A DNA stretch of 64,000 nucleotides from Brevundimonas intermedia (GTDB lineage: Bacteria; Pseudomonadota; Alphaproteobacteria; Caulobacterales; Caulobacteraceae): NCBI RefSeq assembly GCF_027922165.1, contig NZ_BSFD01000010.1:124001-188000 (forward strand), given 5' to 3'. This document shows, one piece after another, positions 1 through 7,474 of this stretch (position 1 is its first letter; every line of letters starts with the position of its first letter). A program made the position numbers and the translations under genes. Below the pieces are notes generated by a model, which worked only from the letters and a program-made list of their open reading frames with translations, was not told where the DNA came from and searched no databases.

Positions 1-74
1 AACGGAGGGGAACGGCCGCGAACGGCGCACGTTAGATCGCCGCGCCAAGCGGCGCCGTTATCAGGAGTGTCGCC

Positions 75-500
75 TTGTCCAAACCGGGCCTGCCGCCGTC
101 GATCGTCTTCAGCGGCCTCGCCGCCGCCCTTCTCCTGACGGCCTGCGGTCCCGACCCCGACACCGCGCCCAGCACCGGCGACGAGGTCAAGGAACGCGCC
201 ATCGAGGCCCAGACCGCCCGCCAGCGCACCGGCGCAGAGATCCAGGACCGTACCCTCAACCGCGTCGTCCACACCGTCTATCTGTGCGACAATGGCGAGC
301 GCCTGTCGGTGGATTTCGACAACCCCCGCCAGATGGCCACCATCCGCAATTCGTCCGGCGAGGCCATCGACCTGTACCAGGAGCGCGCCGCCGACGGCAT
401 CTGGTACCGCGCCTCCAACGTCGAATTGCGCGGCAAGGGCGTCCTGGCGACCTGGTCGGTCGAGGGCCGCCAGCCGACGCAATGTCGCGCGGTGGACTGA
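75..500 (+). CDS. MliC-like lysozyme-inhibitor lipoprotein
   Basis: Predicted small lipoprotein of 141 residues. The N-terminus has a hydrophobic stretch ending in a lipobox (LTAC, lipidated Cys at about residue 24). The C-terminal ~75 residues look like the MliC/PliC domain: a YLCDNG motif, a beta-rich stretch and a final Cys (TQCRAVD) that could form the family disulfide with the first. The family inhibits C-type lysozyme in the periplasm. The start is TTG at 75, chosen because AGGAG lies 7-8 bases upstream and no better ATG exists. The gene is convergent with the HxlR gene, with only 3 bases between the stops. The family call comes from motif resemblance only. Confidence 0.72.
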   Translation: MSKPGLPPSIVFSGLAAALLLTACGPDPDTAPSTGDEVKERAIEAQTARQRTGAEIQDRTLNRVVHTVYLCDNGERLSVDFDNPRQMATIRNSSGEAIDLYQERAADGIWYRASNVELRGKGVLATWSVEGRQPTQCRAVD

Positions 501-503
501 GTC

Positions 504-884
504 CTAGCCTCTGCGCGAGGTCGGACGCGGGGCCAGTTGGTCGAGCGCCTCCGCATTGTCCCGCCCCCAGGCATAGAGCAGCTCGACCGGTTCCACGAAC
601 CGCACGCCTAGGTCCGTCAGCCGGTATTCCACGGCGGGCGGGAGGGTCTCCAGCACATGGCGACTAATCAGGCCGCTGACCTCCATCTCGCGCAACGTCT
701 GGGTCAGCATCTTCTTGGACACGCCCGGCAGGCTGCGCAGCAGGACGCCGGCCCTCGCGCACCCGCCATGACGGGCATGGAGCGTGTGCAGAACCATGCT
801 GGTCCATTTGGTCGCGAACAGTTCCAGCACCCGCCGGGGCGCGCAATCCTCGCGCCAGTCCTCGTCCTCGCCGCTCGCTTGCAT
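504..884 (-). CDS. HxlR-family transcriptional regulator
   Basis: A 126-residue winged-helix regulator. Seen: an early Cys (REDCAPRRVLELFATKW, residues 11-27), then the typical HxlR pattern of LLRSLPGVSKKMLTQTLREM (about 48-67) and a wing ending in EYRLTDLG. HxlR proteins often sense electrophiles or quinones through that N-terminal Cys. The ATG at 884 is preferred to longer forms because AGAAGG precedes it and homology begins there. It is divergent from a reductase gene at 992, a common HxlR arrangement, so it probably controls that gene from the shared ~107-bp region. The effector is unknown. Confidence 0.88.
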   Translation of the reverse strand: MQASGEDEDWREDCAPRRVLELFATKWTSMVLHTLHARHGGCARAGVLLRSLPGVSKKMLTQTLREMEVSGLISRHVLETLPPAVEYRLTDLGVRFVEPVELLYAWGRDNAEALDQLAPRPTSRRG

Positions 885-991
885 GGTAGTCACCTTCTGG
901 GAGCCAGGTCCCCAAATGGTGCCTTCTAGCGACCCGTCGTCGGCCCCACTAGGTGTGCCCTCAAGACGAAGTAGACGAAGCGGAGATGACG

Positions 992-2053
992 ATGTCGAAA
1001 ACAGCCCTAGTCGTGGGATCCAGCGGAATCGCCGGCGGCGCGGCCGCGGCCGAACTCGTGGCCCAGGGCTGGTCGGTGCTCGGCCTCGCCCGCAGGCCCG
1101 TCGCACAGGCGGGCGTCAGCCCCGTCGTCGCCGACCTCCACGATCCGGCGGCGACAGCGGCCGCCCTCGCCGATGCGCATCCCGACGCCGTCTTCTTCAC
1201 CACCTGGGCGCGCCAGTCGACGGAGGCGGAGAACATCCGCGTCAACGCCGCCATGGTGCGCGTCGTGCTCGACGCCGTGCGCCCAGCAGGCTCGGTCCGC
1301 CATGTGGCCCTGGTGACCGGACTCAAGCACTACCTCGGCCCGTTCGAGGCCTATGGCCAAGGCGTGCTGCCCCAGACTCCGTTCCGCGAGGAACAGGGGC
1401 GGCTCGACATCGACAACTTCTACTACGCCCAGGAAGACGAGGTCTTCTCCGCCGCCGAACGCGACGGCTTCACCTGGAGCATCCACCGCCCCCACACCAT
1501 CATCGGCAAGGCCATCGGCAACGCCATGAACATGGGCACGACCCTGGCGGTCTATGCCAGCCTGTGCCGCGAGACAGGCCGCCCGTTCCATTTCCCCGGC
1601 TCCGAGGCCCAGTGGAACGGCCTGACCGACATGACCAGCGCCACCCAGTTGGCGCGTCACCTCGTCTGGGCCGCGACCACGCCCGCCGCCGCCGACCAGG
1701 CCTTCAACGTCGTCAACGGCGACGTCTTCCGCTGGAAGTGGATGTGGGGGCGGATCGCCGACTGGTTCGGGCTCTCGCCCGCCGAGTTCGACGGGACGAT
1801 CACGCCGCTGGAGACCCAGATGGCTGAGGACGCTGAGATCTGGCGCGGTCTCGCCGCCCGCGAAGACCTGGTGGAGCCGGACCTCGACCGCCTGGCCTCG
1901 CCCTGGCACACGGACGCCGACCTCGGCCGCCCGATCGAAGTGGTGACCGACATGGGCAAGAGCCGCCGCCTGGGCTTCCTCGACTATCAGCCGACCGACG
2001 ACGCCTTCTTCGCCCTGTTCGAGCAGCTGAGGGCCGAGCGGCTGATCCCCTGA
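992..2053 (+). CDS. NAD(P)-dependent SDR oxidoreductase, PRISE-like
   Basis: Extended short-chain dehydrogenase of about 353 residues. A Rossmann motif GSSGIAGG sits at the N-terminus, and a central NFYYAQED supplies the tyrosine that replaces the classical YxxxK in the progesterone 5-beta-reductase/iridoid synthase-like (PRISE) enone reductases. The second half (WNGLTDMTSATQLARHLVWA) also fits that family. The start at 992 is chosen over 986 because CGGAG lies 6 bases upstream; at 986 the Shine-Dalgarno would touch the start. The divergent HxlR gene suggests induction by an electrophilic compound. The substrate is unknown. Confidence 0.82.
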   Translation: MSKTALVVGSSGIAGGAAAAELVAQGWSVLGLARRPVAQAGVSPVVADLHDPAATAAALADAHPDAVFFTTWARQSTEAENIRVNAAMVRVVLDAVRPAGSVRHVALVTGLKHYLGPFEAYGQGVLPQTPFREEQGRLDIDNFYYAQEDEVFSAAERDGFTWSIHRPHTIIGKAIGNAMNMGTTLAVYASLCRETGRPFHFPGSEAQWNGLTDMTSATQLARHLVWAATTPAAADQAFNVVNGDVFRWKWMWGRIADWFGLSPAEFDGTITPLETQMAEDAEIWRGLAAREDLVEPDLDRLASPWHTDADLGRPIEVVTDMGKSRRLGFLDYQPTDDAFFALFEQLRAERLIP

Positions 2054-2060
2054 CGGGCCG

Positions 2061-2648
2061 CTACCCGAACGCCGCCAGCCGTCGATCCAGTCCGTCCCGC
2101 ACCTCGGGCCAGTCGTCGTCGATAACGGCGAACACCGCCGTATCCCGCGCACGCCCCGTCCAGGTGATCTTGTGCTTCCTCAGAACGCCCTCGGCCTTGG
2201 CGCCCAGCTTGAGGATCGCCGCCTGGCTCCGGGCGTTGAGGGCGTCGGTGATGATCTCCACCCGCACCGCGCCTGCGTCGAAGGCGTGACCCAGCAACAG
2301 CCGTTTGCAGGCCGGATTGATCGCCGCGCTGCGCGCCTCGGGCCGATAGAAGGTCGATCCTATCTCGCAGCGACGATAGGCCGGGTTGATTTCGTACAAG
2401 CTGGTCGTGCCGACCACCGCCTCGTCCGAGCGCCGCCGCACCGCATAGGCGATCCGAGTCCCGACCCGCATGGCCGTCAGCGCGCTCTCCCACCAGCCGT
2501 CGAAATGTTCACCCTGGGCCGAGCCGACCATGGCCGCCCAGGCCTCGGGATCGCAGTCCAGCGACTCGCGGACTTCGTCTTTCAGACTGTCCTCAAAAGG
2601 CTCCAGCCGCACGAACCGGTCTTCCAGCGGGACCGTTGCGATCCGCAT
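2061..2648 (-). CDS. GNAT-family N-acetyltransferase (RimJ/RimL type)
   Basis: A 195-residue acetyltransferase. The GNAT core is visible: a central strand with VVGTTSLYEINP, the family pattern IGSTFYRPEARSAAINPACK near the acetyl-CoA site, and VEIITDALNARSQAAILKLG, the N-x-R-S-x-x-A-I-x-K-L-G signature of ribosomal-protein-type acetyltransferases. The ATG at 2648 overlaps the aroB stop in a TGATG arrangement, which suggests translational coupling as the third gene of the aroK-aroB operon. The acceptor is unknown and no functional link to shikimate synthesis is evident. Confidence 0.85.
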   Translation of the reverse strand: MRIATVPLEDRFVRLEPFEDSLKDEVRESLDCDPEAWAAMVGSAQGEHFDGWWESALTAMRVGTRIAYAVRRRSDEAVVGTTSLYEINPAYRRCEIGSTFYRPEARSAAINPACKRLLLGHAFDAGAVRVEIITDALNARSQAAILKLGAKAEGVLRKHKITWTGRARDTAVFAVIDDDWPEVRDGLDRRLAAFG

Positions 2649-3754
2649 CACGCCGTCGCGCCTTCCTCGATCAGGAAGGCCCGCACCTTGGCCGCATCGA
2701 CACCCTTGGCCACGAAGGCCTGGCCGACGCCGCGCGCCAGGATCAGTGTCAGGGCTCCGCCCTCGGCCTTCTTGTCGCCCGCCATCAGGGCCAGCAACCG
2801 GTCGGCCGCGAAGGCCCCCGCCTGCTCCAGCCGTGTCGGCAGGCCCGCAGCCGCAACCACCGTCTCGACCCGTTCGACGTCGGCGGCCGAACACAGCCCC
2901 TCCCGCGCCGAATAGCGGAAAGCCATACAGCACCCCAAGGCCACGGCCTCGCCATGCGCCAGCGCCCCCTCGTCGAACCCGACCTCGGTCTCCACCGCAT
3001 GGCCGAAGGTGTGGCCCAGGTTCAGCAGGGCGCGACGCCCCGCCTCCTTCTCGTCTTCGCCGACCACCGCACTCTTGATCTCGACCGAGCGGATCACCGC
3101 ACGCTCCAGCGCAGTCGGATCGCCGGCCGCGCCCGCGGCTCCCTCGCCCGCCAGCCAGTCGAAGAAGGCCGCGTCGCAGATTAGCCCGTGCTTCAGCACC
3201 TCGGCCCACCCGGACTTCACCTGCCGCGCAGGCAGGGTCGCCAGAACGTCGATGTCGGCCAGCACCAGTCGCGGCTGGTGGAAGGCCCCGACCAAATTCT
3301 TGCCGCGTGGCGTGTCGATGGCCGTCTTGCCGCCGACGGACGAGTCCACCTGGGCCAGCAGAGTCGTCGGGATCTGCACGAAGTCGATGCCGCGCATGTA
3401 GAGCGCCGCCGCCAAGCCGGCCAGATCGCCCACGACCCCGCCGCCTAGGGCGATAACCACATCCTTGCGGTCCAGCCCGATCTCCAACAGTCGGTCCAGC
3501 ACCTGTTCCAGTTGAGCAAAGGACTTCGATCCCTCGCCAGAGGGCACGGCGACGACCTCGCTGCGGACGCCCGCCGTCGCCAAGGAGGCGGTCAGAGCCG
3601 GCCCGTGGATCGCCGCCACTGTCTCGTCCGTAACAACGACCGTCCGCCCCTTGGCCAGCGGCGCAATCCGCACGCCCGCCTCGGCGAGCAGCCCACGCCC
3701 CACCACGACGTCATAGGCCGCAAAGGCTCCGCCGCTGACTGGAATGATCGTCAT
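2648..3754 (-). CDS. aroB: 3-dehydroquinate synthase
   Basis: 368 residues, the usual length. Converts DAHP to 3-dehydroquinate, the second step of the shikimate pathway, in the cytoplasm using NAD and a divalent metal. Seen: [13 protein letters not shown] (NAD-binding glycine motif), [13 protein letters not shown], the metal ligand region [10 protein letters not shown] and the histidine motif [12 protein letters not shown]. Its ATG overlaps the aroK stop by 4 bp (ATGA) and its own stop overlaps the GNAT start, so the three genes form one compact operon. Confidence 0.97.
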   Translation of the reverse strand: MTIIPVSGGAFAAYDVVVGRGLLAEAGVRIAPLAKGRTVVVTDETVAAIHGPALTASLATAGVRSEVVAVPSGEGSKSFAQLEQVLDRLLEIGLDRKDVVIALGGGVVGDLAGLAAALYMRGIDFVQIPTTLLAQVDSSVGGKTAIDTPRGKNLVGAFHQPRLVLADIDVLATLPARQVKSGWAEVLKHGLICDAAFFDWLAGEGAAGAAGDPTALERAVIRSVEIKSAVVGEDEKEAGRRALLNLGHTFGHAVETEVGFDEGALAHGEAVALGCCMAFRYSAREGLCSAADVERVETVVAAAGLPTRLEQAGAFAADRLLALMAGDKKAEGGALTLILARGVGQAFVAKGVDAAKVRAFLIEEGATA

Positions 3755-4317
3755 GGTTTCGTCTCTGTCCGGCGACGCTCGCGCCAGTGCCGGCGCAGCG
3801 TTCTGTGAATGGAATCGACCGCCTGGCCGTGCGAGCCCTGCCCCACGTCCACCGTCACGTCCGCCTGGCCATAGATCGGATAACGCACCTCGGCCAAGTC
3901 GGTCAGCACCGTCAGCGGGTCCTTGCCGCGCAACAGCGGCCGGGTGTCGCGTCGCGCCACCCGTTCGGCGATGACCTTCAGATCGGCTCTCAGCCAGACC
4001 GTGTCGGCCCGCGCCTTCAGCAAAGCCCGCGTCTCGGGGTTCATCATCGCCCCCCCGCCGGTCGCCAGCACCAGGGGCGGCCCTTCCAGCAGACGGCGGA
4101 TCACCCGCGCCTCGCCCGCTCGGAACTCGTCTTCTCCCAGGGCGGCGAAGATTTCGGACACGGTCATCCCCGCCGCCGATTCGATCTCCACATCCCCATC
4201 GGCGAACGGCAGCCTTAGTCGGTTAGCGAGCCGACGGCCCACCGACGATTTGCCCACCCCCATCAGTCCGACCAGAGCTATGGTGCGCGTCGGTCCTGGA
4301 TTCGCGCGCCGCCTCAT
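3751..4317 (-). CDS. aroK: shikimate kinase
   Basis: 188 residues. Phosphorylates shikimate with ATP. Seen: Walker [10 protein letters not shown] (residues 17-25), the shikimate-binding DGD (40-42), [16 protein letters not shown] (86-92) and the lid arginines around [11 protein letters not shown]. The ATG at 4317 is chosen because CGGAG lies 7 bases upstream and the kinase domain begins soon after; an in-frame extension to 4722 would run antisense through xerD. It is the first gene of the aroK-aroB-GNAT operon and is divergent from xerD. Confidence 0.95.
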   Translation of the reverse strand: MRRRANPGPTRTIALVGLMGVGKSSVGRRLANRLRLPFADGDVEIESAAGMTVSEIFAALGEDEFRAGEARVIRRLLEGPPLVLATGGGAMMNPETRALLKARADTVWLRADLKVIAERVARRDTRPLLRGKDPLTVLTDLAEVRYPIYGQADVTVDVGQGSHGQAVDSIHRTLRRHWRERRRTETKP

Positions 4318-4442
4318 CCGGCGGCTCCGGCGGAACAGACGGTCGAGGAAACGGCGAAGGCGGCGGCAAAGGCAGGCATGATCCTGAAAACCTCTACACC
4401 AAGCCTGACCACACGCCATCCGTTCGCGGAACGGATTGAGGA

Positions 4443-5345
4443 ATGACGCCTCAGATCGAAGCCTTTCTGGAGATGATGGCGGTCGAACGGGACGCCTCGC
4501 CCCACACCCTGTCCGCCTATGGCCGCGACCTTGCCGACGCCGAAACCGCATTGTTTGATGCTGGCGGGCTGATGAAGGCTGACGCCGAGGCGCTGGAGGC
4601 CTGGTTCGCCGACCTGTCGCGACGCGGCCTGTCTGCCGCCACCGCCGCCCGGCGTCGTTCGTCCGCGCGCCAGTTCTATCGCTTCGCCCTGGCCGAAGGC
4701 TGGCGCACCGACGACCCTTCACGCCGTCTGGACGCGCCCAAACAAGGCCGCCCCCTGCCGAAACTGCTCAGTCGTGACGAGATCGACCGGCTGCTGACCG
4801 CCTCGGCCGCCCGCGACGCGGCCGCGGGCCTGCGCCTGGTGGCGCTGGTCGAGATGGCCTACGCCTCGGGGCTGCGGGTGTCGGAACTGCTGGGGCTAAA
4901 GGTCGAGGCTGTCCGCCGCGACCCCGCCTATCTGATCGTGCGCGGCAAGGGCGGCAAGGAACGCCTGGCGCCGCTCAACGCCGCCGCCCGAGAGGCCGTA
5001 AAGGCCTGGTTGATCGCCCGTGACGCGAAGCGCAAGCCCGAGGCGCCCGACAGCCCTTGGCTCTTTCCGTCATCCGGCCGCACCGGCCACCTGACCCCAC
5101 GCCGCTTCGCTCAGTTGCTGGACGAGGCGGCCGTTGTCGCCGGCATCGACCCGGCGCGCGTCAGCCCTCACGTCCTGCGTCACGCCTTCGCCACTCATCT
5201 GCTGGAAGGCGGCGCCGACCTGCGCGTCGTCCAGACCCTGCTCGGCCACGCAGACATCGCCACGACCCAGATCTACACCCACGTCGCCACGGACCGCCTG
5301 ACCCAGGTCATCCAGCAAAACCACCCCTTGGCGCGGGATGATTGA
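4443..5345 (+). CDS. xerD: site-specific tyrosine recombinase XerD
   Basis: 300 residues. Acts with XerC at dif to resolve chromosome dimers. An N-terminal SAM-like core-binding domain covers about residues 1-90 and the catalytic domain 105-295. All catalytic residues are visible: R145 (GLRVSELL), K172 in the beta-hairpin GKGGKER, H242-x-x-R245 (PHVLRHAFAT), H268 (LLGHADI) and nucleophile Y277. Spacing and the location beside aroK and accA favour XerD over XerC, but that choice is an inference. It is chromosomal housekeeping, not an integrase of a mobile element. Confidence 0.93.
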   Translation: MTPQIEAFLEMMAVERDASPHTLSAYGRDLADAETALFDAGGLMKADAEALEAWFADLSRRGLSAATAARRRSSARQFYRFALAEGWRTDDPSRRLDAPKQGRPLPKLLSRDEIDRLLTASAARDAAAGLRLVALVEMAYASGLRVSELLGLKVEAVRRDPAYLIVRGKGGKERLAPLNAAAREAVKAWLIARDAKRKPEAPDSPWLFPSSGRTGHLTPRRFAQLLDEAAVVAGIDPARVSPHVLRHAFATHLLEGGADLRVVQTLLGHADIATTQIYTHVATDRLTQVIQQNHPLARDD

Positions 5346-5434
5346 ACCGCCGCTTGCCCCATCGCGCCGACCTCTCTAGTTTCGCCCGCCTTCCCTAGGG
5401 GCGGTTTTCTCGCCCGCAGTTCCCGGACGCCTTT

Positions 5435-6382
5435 ATGGCCACGCACTATCTCGACTTCGAAAAGCCAATCGCCGATCTGGAAGCCAAGATCGAGGAACTG
5501 TCGGCCCTGTCCGAGACCTCCGGCGGCTTCGACGCCGAGATCGCCGGGCTGCGCAAGAAGGCCGAGCAACTGCGCAAGAAGACCTATTCCGGTCTCGACC
5601 CCTGGATGAAGACCCAGGTGGCGCGCCATCCGCAGCGTCCGCACTTCGTTGACTACGTCGAAAGCCTGTTCACCGACTGGAACGAACTGCACGGCGACCG
5701 CCAGTTCGGCGATGACCAAGCCATACTGGGCGGCCTGGCGCGGTTCCGGGGCCGTCCGGTCGTGATCATGGGCCACGAAAAGGGCCACGACACCGCCACT
5801 CGCATCACCCACAACTTCGGCATGGCCCGGCCCGAGGGCTATCGCAAGGCCGTGCGCCTGATGGACATGGCCGAGCAATTCGGTCTGCCGGTTCTCAGCT
5901 TCATCGACACCGCCGGCGCCTACCCGGGCCTGGGCGCCGAGGAGCGCGGTCAAGCCGAGGCCATCGCCCGCTCGACCGAACGCTGCCTGACCCTGGGCGT
6001 GCCCTCCATCGCCACAATCACGGGCGAAGGCGGCTCGGGCGGCGCCATCGCCATAGCGGCGGCCAGCCGCGTTCTGATGCTGGAGCACTCGATCTATTCG
6101 GTCATCTCGCCCGAGGGCGCGGCCGGCATACTGTGGCGCGACGGCGCCCGGGCGCGCGACGCGGCCATGGCGATGAAGATCACCGGCCCGGATCTGATGG
6201 GCCTGAAAATCGTCGATCGCCTGATCGACGAACCCGTCGGCGGCGCGCACGCCGATCGCGACGCCGCCATGGCTAATGTGGGCGACGTCCTGGCCGAAGA
6301 GTTGAAGGCCTTCGAAGGCCTGTCGGCGCAGCAGATCAAGACCCGGCGCGCCGACCGATTCTACGCCATCGGCGCCCTCTGA
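5435..6382 (+). CDS. accA: acetyl-CoA carboxylase carboxyltransferase, alpha subunit
   Basis: 315 residues, normal length. With AccD it transfers CO2 from carboxybiotin to acetyl-CoA, the first committed step of fatty acid synthesis. Seen: the N-terminal helical region (FEKPIADLEAKIEEL), HPQRPHFVDYV, GHEKGHDT, the FIDTAGAYPG motif and GEGGSGGAIAI oxyanion-hole glycines, then YSVISPEGAAGILW. It follows xerD by 89 bases. Confidence 0.97.
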   Translation: MATHYLDFEKPIADLEAKIEELSALSETSGGFDAEIAGLRKKAEQLRKKTYSGLDPWMKTQVARHPQRPHFVDYVESLFTDWNELHGDRQFGDDQAILGGLARFRGRPVVIMGHEKGHDTATRITHNFGMARPEGYRKAVRLMDMAEQFGLPVLSFIDTAGAYPGLGAEERGQAEAIARSTERCLTLGVPSIATITGEGGSGGAIAIAAASRVLMLEHSIYSVISPEGAAGILWRDGARARDAAMAMKITGPDLMGLKIVDRLIDEPVGGAHADRDAAMANVGDVLAEELKAFEGLSAQQIKTRRADRFYAIGAL

Positions 6383-6446
6383 AAGAACGGCGTTAATCGC
6401 CCGTCCATCATATGGCGCGACCCTGCCGGTCTCATCGGACAGAGCA

Positions 6447-6998
6447 TTGGCGGGCATGGCGGCGGGCGACTCCCTTAGGGACAGCGCGGTTTTCAATTTG
6501 AGCGGCGCCATCACCATGGTCGTCGATGATTCCCCATTCTCCCTGGCCCTTACGACAGGTGTCCTCGCAGGCTTCGGCGTCCGCCCCGCCTTCACCATCG
6601 GGCGAAGCGTCGAGGCGCGGCGGATCCTTCAGGAAAAGCCGGTCGATCTGCTTTTGGTCGATACCGACATGCCGGAGATCGACGGATTCGAACTGGTGCG
6701 TTGGCTGCGACGTTCTGGGCCCAACCCAAACGCCTTCACGCCGGTCATCATGACCGCCAGTCACATCCGCCGCAGTCGGGTGGCGGAGGCCCGCGACTGC
6801 GGCGCCAACTTCGTCGTCACCAAGCCCTTCAGCGCCGCCATGCTGCTGGAACGTATCCTGTGGGTCGCCCGCGATGACCGCCCCTTCCTTGAGGTCGGCG
6901 ATTATCTGGGGCCCGACCGCCGGTTCCGAAATGAAGGATACGAGGGCGAGGAACGGCGCGGCCGACTTATCCGCCCAGAAACGGTGGAGTTCGCATGA
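6447..6998 (+). CDS. single-domain response regulator with DRR/ERR tail
   Basis: 183 residues. A CheY-like receiver occupies about residues 20-142: acidic pair VVDDSP (27-28), phosphoacceptor D72 (LLLVDTDMP), conserved T103 (IMTASH) and K126 (VVTKPF). After the receiver a ~40-residue arginine-rich tail carries GPDRRFR (157-159 DRR) and GEERRG (169-171 ERR). No DNA-binding or enzymatic output domain is present, so it probably acts by protein contact. The start may be TTG at 6447 or ATG at 6456. Its stop overlaps the start of the next gene (ATGA), which implies the two products work together. Confidence 0.85.
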   Translation: MAGMAAGDSLRDSAVFNLSGAITMVVDDSPFSLALTTGVLAGFGVRPAFTIGRSVEARRILQEKPVDLLLVDTDMPEIDGFELVRWLRRSGPNPNAFTPVIMTASHIRRSRVAEARDCGANFVVTKPFSAAMLLERILWVARDDRPFLEVGDYLGPDRRFRNEGYEGEERRGRLIRPETVEFA

Positions 6999-7474
6999 CC
7001 GTCATCACACACCCCAGACGCCCCTCGCGCCTTGCCGAGATGATTGATCGTCCCGGCGGCGTCAGTGTCGGAGTCGCCCTGGCCCAGGCCCAGACCAATC
7101 TGGACGCGTTGAAAGACCAGGGGCTGGCCATCATCGTCGAGAACATCGCCGCCCTGCTGGCCGAACAAGAGCCCAACATCCCCGAGGCCGCCCGGCTCGA
7201 TAACGCCTATGCCGCTTCGGGTCAGATCATTGACGCCGCCAGCCCCTTCGCCCTGGACGACCTGTGCACGGCGGCCAAGGGCCTGTGCGACCTTCTGGAC
7301 GCCGCCCCGCGCGAGGGCGGTTTCGACTGGCGCATCGCCACGGTCCACGCCCAGGCCATGAAGCTGTTGCTGGCCCTTCCGGCCGACGCCCCCGAAACGC
7401 CCCAAGCGCGCACGGCCATCATGGCCAACCTCGGCGAGGTCCTCAAACGCAAGCTTCCTCAAGCTCAGGCCTGA
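6995..7474 (+). CDS. helical protein of unknown function paired with the response regulator
   Basis: 159 residues, predicted mostly helical with no signal peptide or membrane segment. The N-terminus is basic (HPRRPSRLAEMIDRPGG) and is followed by helices including AQAQTNLDALKDQG and DDLCTAAKGLCDLLDAA. It starts inside the stop of the response regulator gene, so the pair is translationally coupled. It vaguely recalls the small proteins called CheE in Caulobacter chemotaxis clusters, but I cannot establish this. No HPt-type histidine motif is obvious. Its last 10 bases overlap the 3' end of the convergent ABC exporter gene. Confidence 0.7.
   Translation: MTVITHPRRPSRLAEMIDRPGGVSVGVALAQAQTNLDALKDQGLAIIVENIAALLAEQEPNIPEAARLDNAYAASGQIIDAASPFALDDLCTAAKGLCDLLDAAPREGGFDWRIATVHAQAMKLLLALPADAPETPQARTAIMANLGEVLKRKLPQAQA

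Noticed and set aside
1..74. Three AACGG units at exact 10-base spacing (1, 11, 21)
   Set aside because: This is probably the end of an upstream coding region cut by the window; a 30-base stretch is too short to call a repeat array.
3751..4722. Longer aroK start giving 323 residues
   Set aside because: The extra N-terminus is low-complexity Arg-rich sequence antisense to xerD; the ATG at 4317 has a Shine-Dalgarno and starts at the kinase domain.
4443..5345. Integrase of a mobile element
   Set aside because: Length, active-site spacing and housekeeping neighbours identify XerD.
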